Of a DNA stretch of 10,065 bases, positions 1 to 5,987 are shown one piece after another. Every line of letters begins with the position of its first letter. Position 1 is the first letter of the stretch. The notes beneath the pieces are model-generated. The model was not told the origin of the DNA. It ran no database searches and worked only from the letters and a program-made list of their open reading frames with translations. Source of the DNA: Taibaiella helvus_B (GTDB lineage Bacteria > Bacteroidota > Bacteroidia > Chitinophagales > Chitinophagaceae); NCBI GenBank assembly GCA_040392805.1, contig JBEBVI010000136.1, forward strand, positions 1 through 10,065. Direction: 5' to 3'. Both the position numbers and the translations under genes were made by a program.

Positions 1-44
1 AAAATATGAGTAGTATACATGTTGGTTTGGGTTATAAGTTTTAA
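1..44 (+). CDS. C-terminal end of an outer-membrane beta-barrel protein (partial)
   Basis: The frame whose first whole codon is at base 3 reads NMSSIHVGLGYKF and then a TAA stop at 42-44. A short stretch alternating polar and hydrophobic residues and ending in a terminal Phe is the usual last strand of a Bacteroidota outer-membrane beta-barrel (porin-like, OmpW-like or PorT-like); the terminal aromatic residue is the recognition signal for the BAM assembly machinery. Only 13 residues are in the window, so the exact family cannot be named. The other two forward frames hit a stop within the first 15 bases. The gene converges with the adenosyltransferase gene to its right. Other readings are possible because the evidence is so short. 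Confidence 0.55.
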   Translation, partial: NMSSIHVGLGYKF

Positions 45-60
45 TCCACCTGCTCTTCGG

Positions 61-124
61 AGAACTATGGACTTATGGTACAGAAAGGTGGCCTAACCGC
101 TCGTCCCACAAGTCCCATAGTTCC
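61..124. repeat. Imperfect inverted repeat between convergent genes
   Basis: The left arm at 61-81 (AGAACTATGGACTTATGGTAC) and the right arm at 103-124 are reverse complements apart from a few substitutions and one extra base, with about 21 bases between them. Read on the minus strand, the right arm contains short period-8/9 units of the type ACTATGGG, ACTTGTGGG, ACGAGCGG. It sits between two convergent gene ends and could act as a bidirectional terminator or be an intergenic repeat relic. No T-tract follows either arm, so a classic intrinsic terminator is not shown. A small hairpin with a TTCG tetraloop (53-62) lies directly to its left. Confidence 0.5.
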
Positions 125-159
125 CTAAAATAGGAAATAACCTCAAACACCTCAATAAC

Positions 160-720
160 CTATACCCTCGCCCTCCACGGAATTTCAGTACCTCCGTTTT
201 GTATAACAATAAAGCGAGCTAATACAAAGAGAAAATCAGACAGGCGATTAAGATATTTGAGCACTTCTTCAGCTACAAATTCTTCGTTGTTTTTCATATG
301 TACGCAAAGCCGCTCTGCCCTTCTGCATACACACCTGGCCACATGTGCGTGACTGGCAGCAATATGTCCGCCGGGCAAAATGAAAGATTTCATCGGAGGT
401 AATACATCATCCATTTCATCAATCCTTTGCTCTAACCACAAAATGTCGCTTTCTTTCAGATCCGGTAGCTTCATCTTTGGCGCCTTTTCAGGATCGGTAG
501 CCAATGAAGAACCTATGGTAAACAAGCGATCCTGTATCTCCAGTATCCATTCATTTATTTTAGGGTCGTCCAGCTGATCCGTTACTACGCCGAGGTAAGA
601 GTTGAGCTCATCTACCGTACCATAAGCTTCAATGCGGATATGGTCTTTAGGGACCCTGCTGCCGCCAATAAGCCCGGTACTGCCTTTATCTCCCGTTTTG
701 GTATATACTCTGAATGCCAT
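160..720 (-). CDS. pduO: PduO-type cob(I)alamin adenosyltransferase
   Basis: This 186-residue protein transfers the adenosyl group of ATP to cob(I)alamin to make adenosylcobalamin in the cytoplasm, for example for methylmalonyl-CoA mutase. The family signature is clear: the N-terminal ATP-binding motif TKTGDKGSTGL (7-17), GTVDELNSYLG (34-44), FILPGG (113-118), the helix with RCVCRRAER (129-137), and the C-terminal helix YLNRLSDFLFVLAR (156-169). Length and domain order are normal for the PduO family, which is unrelated to the CobA/BtuR type. The gene starts 10 bases after the stop of the ABC ATPase gene, so the two are probably co-transcribed. No cobalamin riboswitch or other B12 gene is visible in the window. 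The start is well placed, because the motif lies right at the N-terminus as in homologues. Confidence 0.95.
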   Translation of the reverse strand: MAFRVYTKTGDKGSTGLIGGSRVPKDHIRIEAYGTVDELNSYLGVVTDQLDDPKINEWILEIQDRLFTIGSSLATDPEKAPKMKLPDLKESDILWLEQRIDEMDDVLPPMKSFILPGGHIAASHAHVARCVCRRAERLCVHMKNNEEFVAEEVLKYLNRLSDFLFVLARFIVIQNGGTEIPWRARV

Positions 721-730
721 GTTGTATAAT

Positions 731-1453
731 TTAATTATTTAATTTTCCTGGCATAATGCCCTTTTGTTCCCTATTTTTTTCATCTCCACCGACTATTCCA
801 TCCCTTATCTGTATCACCCGTCCGGCATACCCGGCAATATCTTCCTCATGCGTGACGAGTATAACGGTGTTACCCATTTCATTTAATGTTCCAAACAGCT
901 CCATAATTTCGATTGACGTCTTCGTATCTAAGTTACCGGTAGGTTCATCAGCAAGTATCAGCGACGGGTTATTGATCAATGCCCTGGCAATAGCCACTCT
1001 CTGGCATTGTCCCCCGGAAAGCTCATTGGGCTTATGATGCCCGCGGTCGCCAAGCCCTACCTGCTGAAGCATTTCTTTAGCCCTTTCCAGCCGCTCTTTT
1101 TTGCTTATTCCCGCATAGGTAAGCGGTACGGCTACATTCTCTATAGCAGTAAAGCGGGGCAGCAGGTTGAATTGCTGGAAAACAAATCCGATCTCTTTAT
1201 TGCGTATCTCAGCAAGTTCATCGTCTGTCATCCGGCTCACATCCTTATCATTAAGGATATATGTTCCCGAAGAGGGCACATCAAGGCAGCCCAGTATATT
1301 CATTAGCGTTGATTTGCCGGACCCGGACGGCCCCATCAGTGCGACATATTCGTTACGGCCTATATCAAGGTCAATGCCTTTAAGTACCTGTACGGGCTCC
1401 TTGCCGATGTAGTAGTTCTTTTTTATATTTCTAAGGCTGATAATGTGGCCCAT
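731..1453 (-). CDS. ABC transporter ATP-binding protein, MacB/LolD type
   Basis: This 240-residue protein is a single cytoplasmic ATPase subunit that would power a separate FtsX/MacB-like membrane subunit (lipoprotein release, macrolide or peptide export, or cell-envelope work). All nucleotide-binding motifs are present: Walker A GPSGSGKST (41-49), Q-loop FQQ (92-94), signature LSGGQ (145-149), Walker B LILADE (165-170), D-loop NLD (174-176) and switch His202. The segment around GFVFQQFNLLPRFTAIENV is typical of the LolD/MacB subfamily. One small oddity is LSGGQCQR, where family members usually have a second Gln in place of Cys150. About 20 hydrophilic residues extend past the conserved core. 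No permease gene adjoins it in the window: the next gene in the operon is the cobalamin adenosyltransferase. The substrate is therefore unknown, and B12 transport should not be assumed because BtuD-type ATPases differ. Confidence 0.93.
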   Translation of the reverse strand: MGHIISLRNIKKNYYIGKEPVQVLKGIDLDIGRNEYVALMGPSGSGKSTLMNILGCLDVPSSGTYILNDKDVSRMTDDELAEIRNKEIGFVFQQFNLLPRFTAIENVAVPLTYAGISKKERLERAKEMLQQVGLGDRGHHKPNELSGGQCQRVAIARALINNPSLILADEPTGNLDTKTSIEIMELFGTLNEMGNTVILVTHEEDIAGYAGRVIQIRDGIVGGDEKNREQKGIMPGKLNN

Positions 1454-1591
1454 TATATGTTTCTTGTTAAGTCAAAAGTGAAAACCGGCTTTTGCGGGAG
1501 ACATAGTTCAAAAGTTGAAACGGAACGCTGCACAAATGATTATATCTGGCCGCATTCCAGGTTATCGCAAATTATTATCCTGTATCGCATA

Positions 1592-1786
1592 CTCCGGCTT
1601 ATTATTTTTGGGAAGCCCGACGGGCTTCAATGTTCGTAACCGCAGGTACAACCTGCGGCTGATAAACACTATATCACTCAACCCCAAAGGGGTTCAAGCC
1701 TTTCGGGCTTGTATTTTACGCGATTGCTTTTTTTCCACGGGTTTCACCCGCGGTTATTTAGATTTAAACCCTCCGGGCTTATTAAT
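1592..1786. repeat. Cluster of six REP-like hairpins, two tandem three-hairpin modules
   Basis: Six small palindromes lie head to tail. Module 1 holds A at 1612-1628 (GAAGCCCGACGGGCTTC), B at 1640-1658 (CCGCAGGT-ACA-ACCTGCGG) and C at 1680-1694 (AACCCC-AAA-GGGGTT). Module 2 repeats the order: A' at 1695-1711 (CAAGCC-TTTCG-GGCTTG), B' at 1735-1753 (CCACGGGT-TTC-ACCCGCGG, one mismatch) and C' at 1766-1780 (AAACCC-TCC-GGGCTT, one mismatch). Matching hairpins sit 83, 95 and 86 bases apart. The near-identical string CTCCGG(G)CTTATTA occurs at both edges (from 1592 and from 1771). Such GC-rich palindromes in AT-rich spacers resemble the REP/BIME-like intergenic repeats of Bacteroidota, which are often mobilised by RAYT transposases; no such gene is in the window. 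The region is non-coding. The three-base loops and the order are seen directly; the mobile origin is inferred. Confidence 0.75.
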
Positions 1787-1957
1787 ATATGTACTACCTG
1801 TATCTGATCTGATAATTTAATCTTAGTAAATATAATACTTTTACAAACATATGGGGTGCACTCTTATATTTCCACAGCTCAATTAAAGTTCAAATTTATT
1901 GATAATTTGCAGCGCGGCGAAGAATAAATTTCTTTCCATTTCACATACATATAGCGT
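1781..1957. other. AT-rich upstream region of ispE
   Basis: No gene is visible here. It contains only loose matches to the Bacteroidota -7 box (TACTTTTA and TAATTTG, each imperfect) and no Shine-Dalgarno sequence before the ATG at 1958. The ispE promoter should lie here, but I cannot fix its position. The part further left (1454-1591) likewise shows no gene; it would hold the promoter of the minus-strand ABC operon, with only a one-mismatch -7 box (CACTTTTG on the minus strand, 1473-1480). Confidence 0.4.
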
Positions 1958-2761
1958 ATGCTTACTTTTCCCAATGCAAAAATTAATTTAGGGCTATCTG
2001 TCACAGATAAAAGGGCAGATGGCTACCATGATATAGAAACAGTCTTTTATCCTGTTGCTGTGAGAGATGCCCTGGAATGTATATACAAAGAAGGCGAAGA
2101 AGATTTACATATAAGTGGTCTGCCAGTAGAAAGCGAAAAAAAGGAAAACCTGGTCTGGAGAGCGTATCAGTTACTCAGGCAGGATTTCCCTGACGAAGTA
2201 CCCCCCTTGTCCCTGTATTTACACAAAGCCATTCCGATGGGGGCCGGCTTGGGGGGAGGCTCGGCAGATGCTGCTTTTTTATTGAATATGCTTAACAGCC
2301 GCTATTCACTCGGACTTTCACAGCGGCAATTGGAAGATTATGCTTTGCGGCTGGGTAGCGATTGCCCGTTTTTTATAAGCAATGTACCTTGTTTTGCGGG
2401 TGGCAGAGGCGAATTACTTGAGCCTTTAGCACTGGATCTGTCTGCATATAGTATACAGGTGGTCTATCCTCAGATTGCTATTAGTACAGCAGCTGCTTTT
2501 TCAGGTATAGTTCCCCGACCTCCGGCATTTAATCTTCGAATGCTGCCAGAGTTGCCTGTCCGCGACTGGCGGGGTATGGTGTGTAATGATTTTGAAGAAG
2601 GGTTATTTATTCCCTTTCCGGTATTAAGGTTAATTAAGGAGCAACTGTATGATGCGGGAGCATTATATGCCTCGTTGAGTGGAAGCGGGTCGGCTTTATA
2701 TGGGGTATTTCCGAAAGGTGTGTATGCGGATATCAAAGGTTATACGGTTTTTAAGGTATAA
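1958..2761 (+). CDS. ispE: 4-diphosphocytidyl-2-C-methyl-D-erythritol kinase
   Basis: IspE phosphorylates CDP-methylerythritol at the 2-hydroxyl with ATP, the fourth step of the MEP pathway to IPP and DMAPP, in the cytoplasm. It is a GHMP-superfamily kinase. The protein (267 residues, normal length) shows the substrate-binding N-terminus AKINLGL (7-13), DGYHDIETVF (21-30), the glycine-rich GHMP ATP loop PMGAGLGGGSADAA (93-106), the catalytic-Asp segment GSDCPFF (133-139, Asp135) and the C-terminal GHMP motif SLSGSGSALYG (239-249). The start is set by the fact that AKINL follows within seven residues, as in homologues. The gene stands alone on its strand: it follows the hairpin array and converges with the TPR gene. 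Its middle is locally GC-rich (36 of 60 bases at 2221-2280). Confidence 0.96.
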   Translation: MLTFPNAKINLGLSVTDKRADGYHDIETVFYPVAVRDALECIYKEGEEDLHISGLPVESEKKENLVWRAYQLLRQDFPDEVPPLSLYLHKAIPMGAGLGGGSADAAFLLNMLNSRYSLGLSQRQLEDYALRLGSDCPFFISNVPCFAGGRGELLEPLALDLSAYSIQVVYPQIAISTAAAFSGIVPRPPAFNLRMLPELPVRDWRGMVCNDFEEGLFIPFPVLRLIKEQLYDAGALYASLSGSGSALYGVFPKGVYADIKGYTVFKV

Positions 2762-2923
2762 AATTACTGTTTCGCTTTTATGGTTTCACGCAAAGGGTAC
2801 AACGATAGGCAACGGACACAAAATACGTACTGTCGTAGGATACCTGGGCTCGCAGCGTTCAGCATCGGACTTTAAGCAAGATCACAAAAGTGCTTCACCC
2901 CTCCGGAGGAGGCTAATTGCTTA
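2762..2923. other. Convergent intergenic spacer with a CCTCCGGAGG palindrome
   Basis: No gene can be supported. The spacer lies between the convergent ends of ispE and the TPR gene. It contains a perfect 10-base palindrome CCTCCGGAGG at 2900-2909 and a weaker AAGCA...TGCTT pairing around 2873-2894, which could help termination, although no T-tract follows. The stretch TTTCACGCAAAGG (from about 2784) recalls a repetitive CACGCAAAGG-type motif common in Bacteroidota intergenic DNA, here degenerate; this resemblance is from memory and is weak. Confidence 0.35.
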
Positions 2924-3235
2924 TCAGTATATAAGCTCCTCATATACACTGCGTAATTCACTGTAAGCGTGTTGGTCATTCGCTTTTTTTGCCTGCTCCA
3001 TACCTTGCTGATAAATATGAATTGCTTCTTCGGTTTCCCCTTGGCGTTCCATTAATTTGCCGAGATGGTAATACGTCCCGATATAGGCTATATTGTTTTC
3101 TATATTTTTCCTGAAACATTTTTCCGCCTCTTCATCATTGCCTTCCTTTATATATTCCAATGCGAGCGCATGTACCAGGAAGTTATCGTTCGGGTTTTCC
3201 TTGAGGAAGGCCAGGATTTGTTCTATTCTGTTCAT
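2924..3235 (-). CDS. Small stand-alone TPR protein
   Basis: This 103-residue protein is built almost wholly of helix-turn-helix repeats. Two to three tetratricopeptide repeats can be read: around 17-50 (NDNFLVHALALEYIKEGNDEEAEKCF) and 52-85 (YIGTYYHLGKLMERQGETEEAIHIYQQGME), with a partial helix pair after it. Typical TPR positions (small residue in helix A, Gly/Asn in the turn, Ala in AEKCF and EAIHIY) are visible. There is no signal peptide or membrane segment, so it is probably cytoplasmic, with a scaffolding or protein-binding role that cannot be specified. It is transcribed divergently from the YfhO gene. The only sensible start, ATG at 3235, lies just 4 bases after a TAnnTTTG promoter box, suggesting a leaderless or nearly leaderless message. 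Confidence 0.85.
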   Translation of the reverse strand: MNRIEQILAFLKENPNDNFLVHALALEYIKEGNDEEAEKCFRKNIENNIAYIGTYYHLGKLMERQGETEEAIHIYQQGMEQAKKANDQHAYSELRSVYEELIY

Positions 3236-3239
3236 GTGT

Positions 3240-3247
3240 CAAAAATA
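3240..3247 (-). promoter_or_regulatory. Candidate -7 box (TATTTTTG) of the TPR gene
   Basis: On the minus strand TATTTTTG matches the Bacteroidota consensus TAnnTTTG exactly and is followed by ACAC and then the start codon. No clear -33 TTG/TTTG lies at the expected 19-20 base spacing. The region is AT-rich, so a chance match is possible. Confidence 0.4.
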
Positions 3248-3287
3248 AACAATAAACAAGGCAGCTAACATTCAAAAGGAAAAAAGT

Positions 3288-3295
3288 TATTTTTG
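3288..3295 (+). promoter_or_regulatory. Candidate -7 box (TATTTTTG) of the YfhO-family gene
   Basis: TATTTTTG on the plus strand matches TAnnTTTG and lies 25 bases before the ATG at 3321, leaving a leader of roughly 20 bases without a Shine-Dalgarno sequence. No convincing -33 element is seen. It faces away from the similar box on the other strand at 3240-3247. Confidence 0.5.
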
Positions 3296-3320
3296 TCCAC
3301 ATTAAAATAATTTTCTCCTT

Positions 3321-5822
3321 ATGCAACAGCAGGAAACATTCAAAAAGTTTTTGCCCCACCTTCTCGTAATCGGCATTTTTCTGGCAGTAAGCTGTATATT
3401 CAATTATCCCGCATTCCAGGGTAAAACCCTCGACCAGCATGATGTTAAAACATGGTTGTGGTTGTCGCGCGAAAGCAGGGAGTATCATACTCAAACCGGT
3501 GAAAACGCTTTTTGGGCGAATAACACATTTTCCGGCATGCCTCAGGTGCAGACGGATTTTCATTCTCCGGGTAACTGGTATCATTTTCTTATTCCTATAT
3601 TGGGGGTAACGAACCCTACGGATTCAGGCAATCCTACGGGTTTCTTTTTTGTAGCTATGATCAGCTTTTATATACTGACATCCACTTTGCGTATGAACCG
3701 CTGGTTGGGTGCTATAGGAGCTATAGCATTTGCTTTCTCTACTTATAATCCCATTATTATTACTGCCGGCCATACTACCAAGTTTCTGAATATAGTATAC
3801 TTCCCGGCTATACTGGCAGGAATGATACTGGCCTATCGGGGGAAATATATTGCCGGCGGGGCTCTTGCCGGTTTATTTTTGGCCTTCTTTTTTGATGCCA
3901 ACCATATACAAATTATCTATTATAGCATTTTTGTCGTTGTTGCCGTAATCCTTACTGCATTAATTGCAGCTTTAAGAAAAGGGGAATTTAAAAAGTGGTT
4001 TTTGGCTTCACTATCTTTAGGTCTTGCTGCTGCGTTTGCTTTCGGCACCAGTGCTTCCCGGTTTATTGGTACCCTCGAGTATACGCCTTATTCTACACGG
4101 GGCGGCAGCAGCGAGCTGACCAAGAACCAGCAGAAGGCCGGAGGTTTGGACAAAGACTACGCTTTCCAATGGAGTAATGGAGTGGGGGAGATTTTTACTA
4201 TTCTTGTTCCGAACTTATACGGAGCGGGAGCAACTTTCCCCGAGAGCTCGAACTTTGCGGAAGCCTTAACCCGCAGGAGTGTTCCTCCGCAACAGGTGGA
4301 TCAGATGATTTCCAATCCTTCTCTCATGTATTGGGGCCCTCAAACCTTTTTGTCCGGCGCTGTATATTTTGGAGCGGTCATTTGCTTACTATATATACTG
4401 TCTTTCTTTATTATAAAAAGCCGCTATAAATGGTGGGTTGCCGGGATTTGTCTTTTCTTTATTTGTATATCACTGGGCGACCATTTTAAGCTGCTTAATT
4501 ACTTTATGTTTGATCATGTGCCGTTATTTAACAAGTTCCGTTCACCCAATATGGCTTTGTTTGTGCCTTCTATCTTCTTTCCCTTGTTGGGGATGTGGGC
4601 ACTTAAAGATATATTCGAAGAGCGGGTAAGCAGGGAAGAGCTTTTGAAAAAACTGAAGTACGCGCTGATGATAACCGGTGGCTTATGTGTTATTCTGCTG
4701 ATCGTAACCCAGGGTGTGTTTGATTATAGGGGTGTTGGTGACGCGAGATATGAAAAAGATTTTGGTGCGGATATTATGAAAGCCATCCGGGAAGACAGGG
4801 CATCTGCTGCTACAAAAGATGTTTTTCGCAGCCTTGTGTTTGTGTTACTGGCAGCCGGTGTTTTATGGGCTTATGCGAAGGATAAGATAAACAAGAAAGT
4901 AGCTATTGCCGGTATAGGCTTATTGGTGGTAATTGACCTTTTACCGGTGGCCGGGCGCTACTTAGGGGAACATAATTATATCGATTCAGATACTTACATG
5001 GCTATGAACTTTGAGCCCAGCCCGGCCAGCCGCCAGATCATGAATGATAAGGACCCTTATTTCCGGGTTTTCAATCTTACATCAGGGCCTTTTCAGGATG
5101 CCAAAACAAGTTATTTCCATAATTCGGTAGGTGGTTACCATGGCGCGAAGATGGAAATATACCAGGACCTTATTGATGAGCAACTGGGCAAGATGAACGG
5201 ACAAGTGCTGAATATGCTGAACACAAAATACTACATTGTGCCGGGTCAGCGTGGAGAGGAGATGGTATATCCTAACCCGGGAGCTTGCGGTAATGCCTGG
5301 TTTGTAAATGAAATAAAATGGGTAAAAACGGCGGACGAAGAAATGGATGCCCTGAATGCGGCACCATTCAATAATCCGGGAGATACTACTGCCGGAGATT
5401 TCCAGCCCTTGCAGACCGCGGTAATCAGAGATACCTTTAAAAATATTTTGGGTACGGTAAATGCAGGTAAAGATGATGCAGCGTATGTTCGTCTTGCTCA
5501 GAATGGATATAGCCCGCGCCATCTTAAGTTTGAATCGGAAAACAGCCGGGACGGTTTTGCTGTTTTCTCCGATATTTATTATCCCTTAGGATGGGTAGCA
5601 AAAATAGATGGTAAAGAAGTGCCTATTGTACGTGTAAATTATGTATTGCGCGGATTGAGGGTACCGGCCGGAAAGCATAGTATTGAATTTTCTTATGAAT
5701 CGCCGTCATTTGCAAAAGGAGAAAGACTGGCTTTGGCAGGAAGTATTTTACTTACTTTGTTTATTCTGTCCGGACTGTTTGTTACACTCAGAAAGACGAA
5801 AGAGAATACGGTGAAAAGTTAA
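3321..5822 (+). CDS. YfhO-family integral membrane protein (GT-C-like)
   Basis: This 833-residue polytopic inner-membrane protein belongs to the YfhO family. Hydrophobic helices run from about 12-32 through the N-terminal half (for example 110-122, 129-147, 158-172, 177-191, 197-216, 226-244, 342-365, 371-385, 411-427, 447-463), then about 501-517 and 527-544. A soluble extracytoplasmic beta domain follows (about 550-800), and a last helix at 803-823 precedes a basic tail. The C-terminal signature is typical: YYPLGWVAKIDGKEVP (753-768), then RVNYVLRGLRVPAGKHSIEFSY. A loop after the first helix carries acidic/His residues (LDQHD, 37-41), where GT-C enzymes often keep their catalytic Asp. In Firmicutes, YfhO proteins are implicated in glycosylating lipoteichoic acid from undecaprenyl-phosphate-sugar. 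Bacteroidota lack that polymer, so the acceptor here is unknown. It is a single-gene unit ending at a strong terminator. Confidence 0.9.
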   Translation: MQQQETFKKFLPHLLVIGIFLAVSCIFNYPAFQGKTLDQHDVKTWLWLSRESREYHTQTGENAFWANNTFSGMPQVQTDFHSPGNWYHFLIPILGVTNPTDSGNPTGFFFVAMISFYILTSTLRMNRWLGAIGAIAFAFSTYNPIIITAGHTTKFLNIVYFPAILAGMILAYRGKYIAGGALAGLFLAFFFDANHIQIIYYSIFVVVAVILTALIAALRKGEFKKWFLASLSLGLAAAFAFGTSASRFIGTLEYTPYSTRGGSSELTKNQQKAGGLDKDYAFQWSNGVGEIFTILVPNLYGAGATFPESSNFAEALTRRSVPPQQVDQMISNPSLMYWGPQTFLSGAVYFGAVICLLYILSFFIIKSRYKWWVAGICLFFICISLGDHFKLLNYFMFDHVPLFNKFRSPNMALFVPSIFFPLLGMWALKDIFEERVSREELLKKLKYALMITGGLCVILLIVTQGVFDYRGVGDARYEKDFGADIMKAIREDRASAATKDVFRSLVFVLLAAGVLWAYAKDKINKKVAIAGIGLLVVIDLLPVAGRYLGEHNYIDSDTYMAMNFEPSPASRQIMNDKDPYFRVFNLTSGPFQDAKTSYFHNSVGGYHGAKMEIYQDLIDEQLGKMNGQVLNMLNTKYYIVPGQRGEEMVYPNPGACGNAWFVNEIKWVKTADEEMDALNAAPFNNPGDTTAGDFQPLQTAVIRDTFKNILGTVNAGKDDAAYVRLAQNGYSPRHLKFESENSRDGFAVFSDIYYPLGWVAKIDGKEVPIVRVNYVLRGLRVPAGKHSIEFSYESPSFAKGERLALAGSILLTLFILSGLFVTLRKTKENTVKS

Positions 5823-5847
5823 GATGACTGACTGCAATTGTAAAAAG

Positions 5848-5881
5848 AAAACCACGATTAAATTATAATCGTGGTTTTTTT
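5848..5881 (+). terminator. Intrinsic terminator after the YfhO-family gene
   Basis: A perfect 13-bp stem (5848-5860 with 5866-5878, core ACCACGATTA) and a 5-base loop AATTA are followed by a run of T to 5881. It starts 25 bases after the stop codon. The left side carries an A-run, so it may also stop minus-strand transcripts coming from the convergent secreted-protein gene. Confidence 0.92.
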
Positions 5882-5987
5882 ATTTATTAGAATGAATAAA
5901 TGACTCAACGTTCTCCCTCATTTAAAAAACTTGAATTGCTATGATTTTCAAAATGCGCACTACATTCTACTGCTGATAAAGACGAAA

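Noticed and set aside
53..62. TTCG tetraloop hairpin as a terminator
   Set aside because: Only three stem base pairs and no T-tract; too small to support by itself.
731..1453. Vitamin B12 importer ATPase (BtuD)
   Set aside because: Despite the adenosyltransferase neighbour, the Q-loop to signature region (VFQQFNLLPRFTAIENV) is of MacB/LolD type, and no BtuC, BtuF or B12 riboswitch is present.
1612..1780. CRISPR array
   Set aside because: The repeated units differ in sequence, are themselves palindromes of three types, and the spacing is irregular; there are no identical direct repeats with unique spacers and no cas genes.
1515..1820. 101-codon plus-strand open frame upstream of ispE
   Set aside because: It runs straight through the six hairpins and its product looks like translated palindromes with no domain; the region is better explained as a structured repeat.
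2679..2966. 95-codon plus-strand frame overlapping the end of ispE and the TPR gene
   Set aside because: It overlaps two well-supported genes in other frames and has no recognisable domain or promoter.
5082..5522. 146-codon minus-strand frame inside the YfhO gene
   Set aside because: It is wholly antisense to the conserved soluble domain of YfhO and has no family features; it is a shadow frame. The same holds for the 133-codon minus frame at 3183-3584.
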